A stretch of DNA of 9,951 nucleotides. It comes from JBAZOY01 sp041648505 (GTDB lineage Bacteria; Desulfobacterota; Syntrophia; Syntrophales; CG2-30-49-12). The position numbers and the translations under genes were made by a program. The stretch lies in the NCBI GenBank assembly GCA_041648505.1, contig JBAZOY010000077.1:1-9951 (forward strand), read 5' to 3'. The notes under the pieces were generated by a model. That model did not search any database. It saw only the letters and a program-made list of their open reading frames with translations, and was not told the origin of the DNA. Position 1 is the first letter of the stretch; the number at the start of each line of letters is the position of its first letter. Of the stretch, positions 6,923 to 9,951 are shown piece after piece.

Positions 6923-7050
6923 ATTCCAATTCTAAATCAAAGCGCTATCTTCCGTTGGCATCGTCGTCGGCTCCTCGACGTACGTTCCATGTACGCCTGC
7001 GTCGCCTCCTCCTTGCCGCCTTGATTTCATCTTTTATTTAAAACCGGAAT
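6923..7050. repeat. 128-bp inverted-repeat element (MITE-like or structured intergenic repeat)
   Basis: The left arm (6923-6942) and the reverse complement of the right arm (7031-7050) agree at 16 of 20 positions, sharing ATTCC, TAAAT and AAAG blocks. A second pairing register joins AAATCAAAGCG (6934-6944) with CGCCTTGATTT (7017-7027), 10 of 11. The GC-rich core holds a central hairpin, CGTAC (6979-6983) and GTACG (6991-6995) with a 7-nt loop. The core differs sharply in composition from its AT-rich surroundings. It encodes nothing I recognise. It fits a non-autonomous palindromic repeat. Confidence 0.65.
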
Positions 7051-7291
7051 TATATTATTTTTTAAATTACCTTCTTTTCCACTTGTAAGCAATTATAGTT
7101 CTCCTCTCAATATGTGAAGAAGTAATGTTTTAGATATTATTCGGAACTACGCACCCCGAGATGACATAAAACGTTCATTCTCAAAGGATTCACAATGGAT
7201 TGGGGGGTATTTGCACTTGATTTTATAAGGGTAGTAGATTAGAAGTAAGTAGAACATAGTTATATAAGATTTCAGTTGTGGGAGCTAAAAA
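7051..7291 (+). other. AT-rich leader of thiC without a recognisable TPP riboswitch
   Basis: I looked for the conserved thi-box pieces (CTGAGA and the GAACCTGAT-type segment) between the nitroreductase remnant and thiC and found neither. No clear -35/-10 pair stands out. GGGAG (7280-7284) is the ribosome binding site for the ATG at 7292. No gene is seen in this stretch. Confidence 0.5.
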
Positions 7292-8596
7292 ATGACACAG
7301 ATAGAAGCAGCACAAAAAGGTATAATTTCCGAAGAAATGAAGATATGCGCCGAAAGTGAAAAGGTGTCTCCCGAATTCATCCGCAGTGGTGTTCAGGAGG
7401 GCAACATCGTGGTGGTGGGAAACAGAAAACACACTACTGTCACCCCTATAGCTATTGGTAAGGGACTCCTGACAAAGATCAATGCCAATATCGGTACATC
7501 AAAGGATCATGCGGATCCCGAATTGGAGCTGGAAAAGGTCAGGATATCCATAACCGCAGGCGCGGATACAATTATGGATCTTTCCACCGGTGGTGATATT
7601 AGAGCGATCAGAAGAGCAATCATCAACGCCTCACCCCTCGCAGTCGGAACAGTGCCCATTTATCAGGCTGCTGCTCAAATGCTGGATGAACAAAAAAGTA
7701 TCGTGGAAATGAGTGCCGATGATATGTTCAAGGTTATTGAGGAGAACGGCGAAGACGGTGTAGACTTTATTACCGTTCACTGCGGTGTAACAAAAAGAAG
7801 CGTGAGCTGTCTGGATGAAGAGGGTCGCGTTTTAGGTATTGTCAGCAGGGGCGGGTCCATAACGGCCAACTGGATGGCCTGTAACAATATGGAAAATCCC
7901 CTTTACGAACAATACGACAGGCTGCTCGAAATTGCCCGGCGGTATGATATGGTTCTCAGTCTCGGTGACGGCTTAAGGCCGGGATGTCTCGCTGATGCCA
8001 CGGACAGAGGGCAGATCCAGGAGCTTATTCTTCTCGGCGAACTGGCAAAAAGGGCAAAAGAACAGGGAGTTCAGGTTATGATTGAAGGGCCGGGCCACGT
8101 TCCCCTCGATGAGATTCGGGCTAATATACTGCTGCAAAAGAGCCTATGCCATGGTGCCCCTTTTTATGTCCTGGGACCTCTGCCCACTGATATTGCCCCC
8201 GGTTATGACCACATTACATCCGCCATCGGTGGAGCCATTGCCGGAGCGGCGGGTGCGGATTTTCTCTGCTATGTAACACCTTCGGAACATTTGCGTCTCC
8301 CTACCCTTGAGGATGTCAGAGAAGGCATCATCGCCGCAAAGATTGCCGCCCATATTGCCGATATCGCAAAGGGGCGTCCCGACGCCATCGAGAGAGACAC
8401 AAGGATGGCAAAGTACAGAAAAGAATTCAACTGGCAGGGCCAGATAGATGAATCAATTGACCCCGACAAGACGAAAAAACTCCTGGAAACCAGCAAAACG
8501 GCAGAGGAAGAGGGCTGTACGATGTGTGGAGAGTTTTGCGCCATTAAACTTGGCAAGATAAGAGGAGACCGGAAAAATTTCCCTGACCATCGATAA
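7292..8596 (+). CDS. thiC: Phosphomethylpyrimidine synthase ThiC (short anaerobic form; BzaF paralogue possible)
   Basis: The 434-aa product is a radical SAM enzyme of the ThiC family, which converts aminoimidazole ribotide to the HMP-phosphate precursor of thiamin in the cytoplasm. Conserved blocks run the full length: GNRKHTTVTPIAIGKGLLTKIN (43-64), TSKDHADPELELEKV (69-83), GADTIMDLSTGGDI (90-103), SRGGSITANWM (185-195), LSLGDGLRPGCLADATD (222-238), EGPGHVPLDEI (265-275), GPLPTDIAPGYDHITSAIGGA (295-315), and the C-terminal cluster cysteines C409, C412, C416. The cysteine spacing is CX2CX3C rather than the CX2CX4C of E. coli ThiC. The N-terminal extension of the long form is absent, as in many anaerobes. 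The paralogue BzaF (5-hydroxybenzimidazole synthase for anaerobic B12) shares this fold and length, and no thi or bza neighbours or riboswitch decide between them. ThiC is the default call. Confidence 0.9.
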   Translation: MTQIEAAQKGIISEEMKICAESEKVSPEFIRSGVQEGNIVVVGNRKHTTVTPIAIGKGLLTKINANIGTSKDHADPELELEKVRISITAGADTIMDLSTGGDIRAIRRAIINASPLAVGTVPIYQAAAQMLDEQKSIVEMSADDMFKVIEENGEDGVDFITVHCGVTKRSVSCLDEEGRVLGIVSRGGSITANWMACNNMENPLYEQYDRLLEIARRYDMVLSLGDGLRPGCLADATDRGQIQELILLGELAKRAKEQGVQVMIEGPGHVPLDEIRANILLQKSLCHGAPFYVLGPLPTDIAPGYDHITSAIGGAIAGAAGADFLCYVTPSEHLRLPTLEDVREGIIAAKIAAHIADIAKGRPDAIERDTRMAKYRKEFNWQGQIDESIDPDKTKKLLETSKTAEEEGCTMCGEFCAIKLGKIRGDRKNFPDHR

Positions 8597-8639
8597 TCAT
8601 GTATACTCTGCCCGGAACTATTTGTCTGCCAGAATCATC

Positions 8640-8668
8640 TTGACACATAAAGCTCTTCTTCATATACT
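8640..8668 (+). promoter_or_regulatory. Near-consensus sigma-70 promoter for rplY
   Basis: A perfect -35 element TTGACA (8640-8645) is followed, after exactly 17 bp, by TATACT (8663-8668), five of six matches to the -10 consensus. It lies in the 168-bp gap between thiC and rplY and would give a leader of roughly 90 nt, making rplY independent of thiC. It is the strongest promoter I can see in the window. Confidence 0.75.
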
Positions 8669-8764
8669 GCCTCTAAGAAAACGGAGGGTCTTATAAAACT
8701 GACACGATTTTCGTCATCGTAAATTTGATATTTTTTGAAAAGCAAATAACCGGGAGGAATTAAG

Positions 8765-9382
8765 ATGGACCCCATAGTCTTAGTAGCAGATAAAAGAGTA
8801 ATTATCGGTAAAAAAGTTAAGGCCCTCAGGCGTGAGGGAATAACACCTGGTAATATTTTTGGCCATTCAACGGCTTCGGTTGCTATTCAAGCCGATACGG
8901 CAGCAATGGAAAAGGTTTTGGCCACGGCGGGTACTACGCAAATGATTATGGTTAAGGGGCCTTCCTTTAAGAAAAGCCGTCGCGTGCTTACCAAAGGCGT
9001 CCAGCGCAATCCTGTTACCGGAAAGTTGGTTCACGTTGATTTCCACCAGATCGGTTTGAAGGATACGGTAAAGGTGATGGTGCCTCTTGTTTTCGTCGGA
9101 GATTCCCCGGTTACTCGGCGCAATGACCTCTTGCTGTTGGAGAATCTGCATTCGGTAGATGTAGAGTGTCTGCCGGGCAATATCCCGGAAAAACTCGAAG
9201 TTGACATCAGCAGCCTTGAAGAAGCCGGTGACAGCATTTTAGTGAGCGACCTGGTGCCAACGGAGGGCGTTTCCGTCCTGACAAGTCCCGAGGAAGCGCT
9301 GATCAGGGTTAGCGTAGCCAAGGTGGTTAGAGAGGTTGTTGAGGAAGGCGAAGTTGCCGCTGAGGCCGTTCCTGCTGAGTAG
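8765..9382 (+). CDS. rplY: 50S ribosomal protein L25 (TL5/CTC long form)
   Basis: The 205-aa protein starts at ATG 8765 behind a strong GGGAGG (8752-8757, 7-nt spacer). The N-terminal L25 domain (about 1-95) binds 5S rRNA in the large subunit; it shows the KKVKALRREGITPGNIFG segment (16-33) and the VTGKLVHVDFHQI strand (84-96). The C-terminal TL5-type beta domain (about 100-185) ends in SVLTSPEEALIRVSV, after which comes an acidic, alanine-rich tail (EEGEVAAEAVPAE). This two-domain CTC form is usual outside the gamma-proteobacteria, and the length is normal. It has its own promoter. The common neighbours prs and pth are missing: thiC lies upstream and a convergent toxin-antitoxin pair downstream. 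After TAG the frame stays open for seven more alanine-rich codons (ASAKANA) to a second TAG. Confidence 0.95.
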   Translation: MDPIVLVADKRVIIGKKVKALRREGITPGNIFGHSTASVAIQADTAAMEKVLATAGTTQMIMVKGPSFKKSRRVLTKGVQRNPVTGKLVHVDFHQIGLKDTVKVMVPLVFVGDSPVTRRNDLLLLENLHSVDVECLPGNIPEKLEVDISSLEEAGDSILVSDLVPTEGVSVLTSPEEALIRVSVAKVVREVVEEGEVAAEAVPAE

Positions 9383-9687
9383 GCTTCTGCCAAAGCGAAT
9401 GCATAGGCAAGAGTTCCGGGGTTAACTATCCTGATTGCAGGACAGGCGCAATATTGTCCTCGCCAACCTTGCTCAATGCCATATTGGGACAACAAGTTCG
9501 GGTAACCGCATACATGACTATCAGCGTCCTTCTTTTACGGTGCCAGCTTTTGCCGTCGGAAAACACGGGAAATCAATCCTTCCATTCTCTCCAACCCGGT
9601 CTTTTCCCTAATGATCAATAATTATTTATATTGCCCCTTAACTCCTGCATAATAGGTTTGTGTCCCCTGAATATCCCCCATAGTCTT
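9383..9687. other. Non-coding gap between convergent rplY and brnA
   Basis: No gene is supported here. AGGACA (9439-9444) and TGTCCT (9455-9460) can form a 6-bp hairpin with a 10-nt loop, but no T-run follows on either strand, so it is at best a weak terminator. GTGTCCCCTGA (9660-9670) shares GTCCCCTGA with the repeat near 3104-3112. An AT-rich patch lies at about 9611-9632. Confidence 0.4.
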
Positions 9688-9906
9688 TCACGGTGCCCAC
9701 TGCATGTTGAGCTTGCGCTTGGAGGCAGAACAGTCCCTCAGGTAAAGGTTGATAAGGCTCTGGTAAGGGATGTTTGTCTCCTCCGCCATTTTCTTGAAGT
9801 ACTCAACCACGTCCGGGCTCATCCTGAGGGTAACGTGTTTCTTGAGACTCTTGGCATAGGGATTCGGCCTGGACTTCATCTTAGACAGGTCGTATTCGTC
9901 TTTCAT
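9688..9906 (-). CDS. brnA: BrnA/CopG-type antitoxin
   Basis: The 72-aa product begins MKDEYDLSKMKSRPNPYAKSLKK and continues with a ribbon-helix-helix core: beta strand KKHVTLRM (22-29), helix SPDVVEYFKKMAEETN (30-45) and helix IPYQSLINLYLRDC (46-59). It ends in a basic tail (SKRKLNMQW). This is the form of the BrnA/CopG antitoxins that dimerise, bind the operon promoter through the beta strand and neutralise their toxin. ATG 9906-9904 follows the stop of the upstream partial toxin by 4 nt, and an AGGAG (9919-9915 on the minus strand) at the toxin's 3' end serves as its ribosome binding site, so the two are translationally close. Toxin-first order is characteristic of brnTA. The operon is likely autorepressed from a promoter beyond the window edge. 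Confidence 0.87.
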   Translation of the reverse strand: MKDEYDLSKMKSRPNPYAKSLKKHVTLRMSPDVVEYFKKMAEETNIPYQSLINLYLRDCSASKRKLNMQWAP

Positions 9907-9910
9907 GTCA

Positions 9911-9951
9911 CTATCTCCTGTAAAATTTGGCTTCGTTCGTTGTAGCCTTCC
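9911..9951 (-). CDS. brnT: BrnT-type toxin, last 12 codons (5' part outside window)
   Basis: On the minus strand one frame entering at the window edge reads KATTNEAKFYRR and stops at TAG (9913-9911). Its first split codon ends in GG, which allows Arg and the typical BrnT ending ARKAT..E...Y. BrnT is a RelE-fold ribonuclease toxin that inhibits translation. The call rests on this short tail plus the position directly before a BrnA-like antitoxin, the known gene order. The catalytic region is not visible, so whether the toxin is intact cannot be judged. Confidence 0.7.
   Translation of the reverse strand, partial: KATTNEAKFYRR

Noticed and set aside
9031..9495. Long open frame of 154 codons on the minus strand antisense to rplY
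   Set aside because: It overlaps the well-supported rplY gene, is rich in Ser/Thr with no recognisable motif, and has no good ribosome binding site.
9631..9945. Plus-strand frame across the right edge
   Set aside because: It is the complement of the brnA antitoxin gene and the brnT tail, both supported by motifs and spacing.

Overview
The window (about 10 kb, mid-GC) reads as a chromosomal segment of an anaerobic bacterium. A UbiD-family decarboxylase, a CooC-type nickel-insertion ATPase (partner of CO dehydrogenase) and a short-form ThiC without a TPP riboswitch all suit a strict anaerobe. I lean towards Desulfobacterota (syntrophic or sulfate-reducing lineages), but this is inference from gene content and familiarity; no rRNA or other definitive marker is present.

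Layout. 1-2991 holds three plus-strand genes: the C-terminal part of a UbiD-family decarboxylase, a compact RlmN-like radical SAM protein that keeps the methyl-carrying cysteine but lacks the partner cysteine, and a CooC-like ATPase. 2992-3303 is non-coding with hairpins and two GTCCCCT repeats. 3304-5244 encodes a secreted multidomain protein (signal peptide, beta domain, FN3-like domain, lysozyme-like domain, Ig-like domain, Cys-rich tail) whose coding sequence contains a perfect 30-bp palindrome. 5245-7291 looks like a decay or insertion zone: a truncated IS1595-family transposase, an intact small zinc-ribbon membrane protein, a roughly 60-bp imperfect hairpin, a nitroreductase broken by one frameshift, and a 128-bp inverted-repeat element. 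7292-9382 returns to housekeeping genes: thiC (or its paralogue bzaF), then rplY for ribosomal protein L25 behind a near-consensus sigma-70 promoter. At the right edge, on the minus strand, sits a brnT-brnA type II toxin-antitoxin pair, brnT being represented only by its last codons.

The genes do not form one pathway. The first three could be co-directional but have 82-115 bp gaps, so a single operon is not certain. The most unusual items are the 30-bp palindrome inside an ORF, the RlmN-like enzyme without its resolving cysteine, the 128-bp inverted-repeat element, and the domain mix of the secreted lysozyme-like protein. I found no CRISPR array, tRNA, rRNA or clear new defence system.
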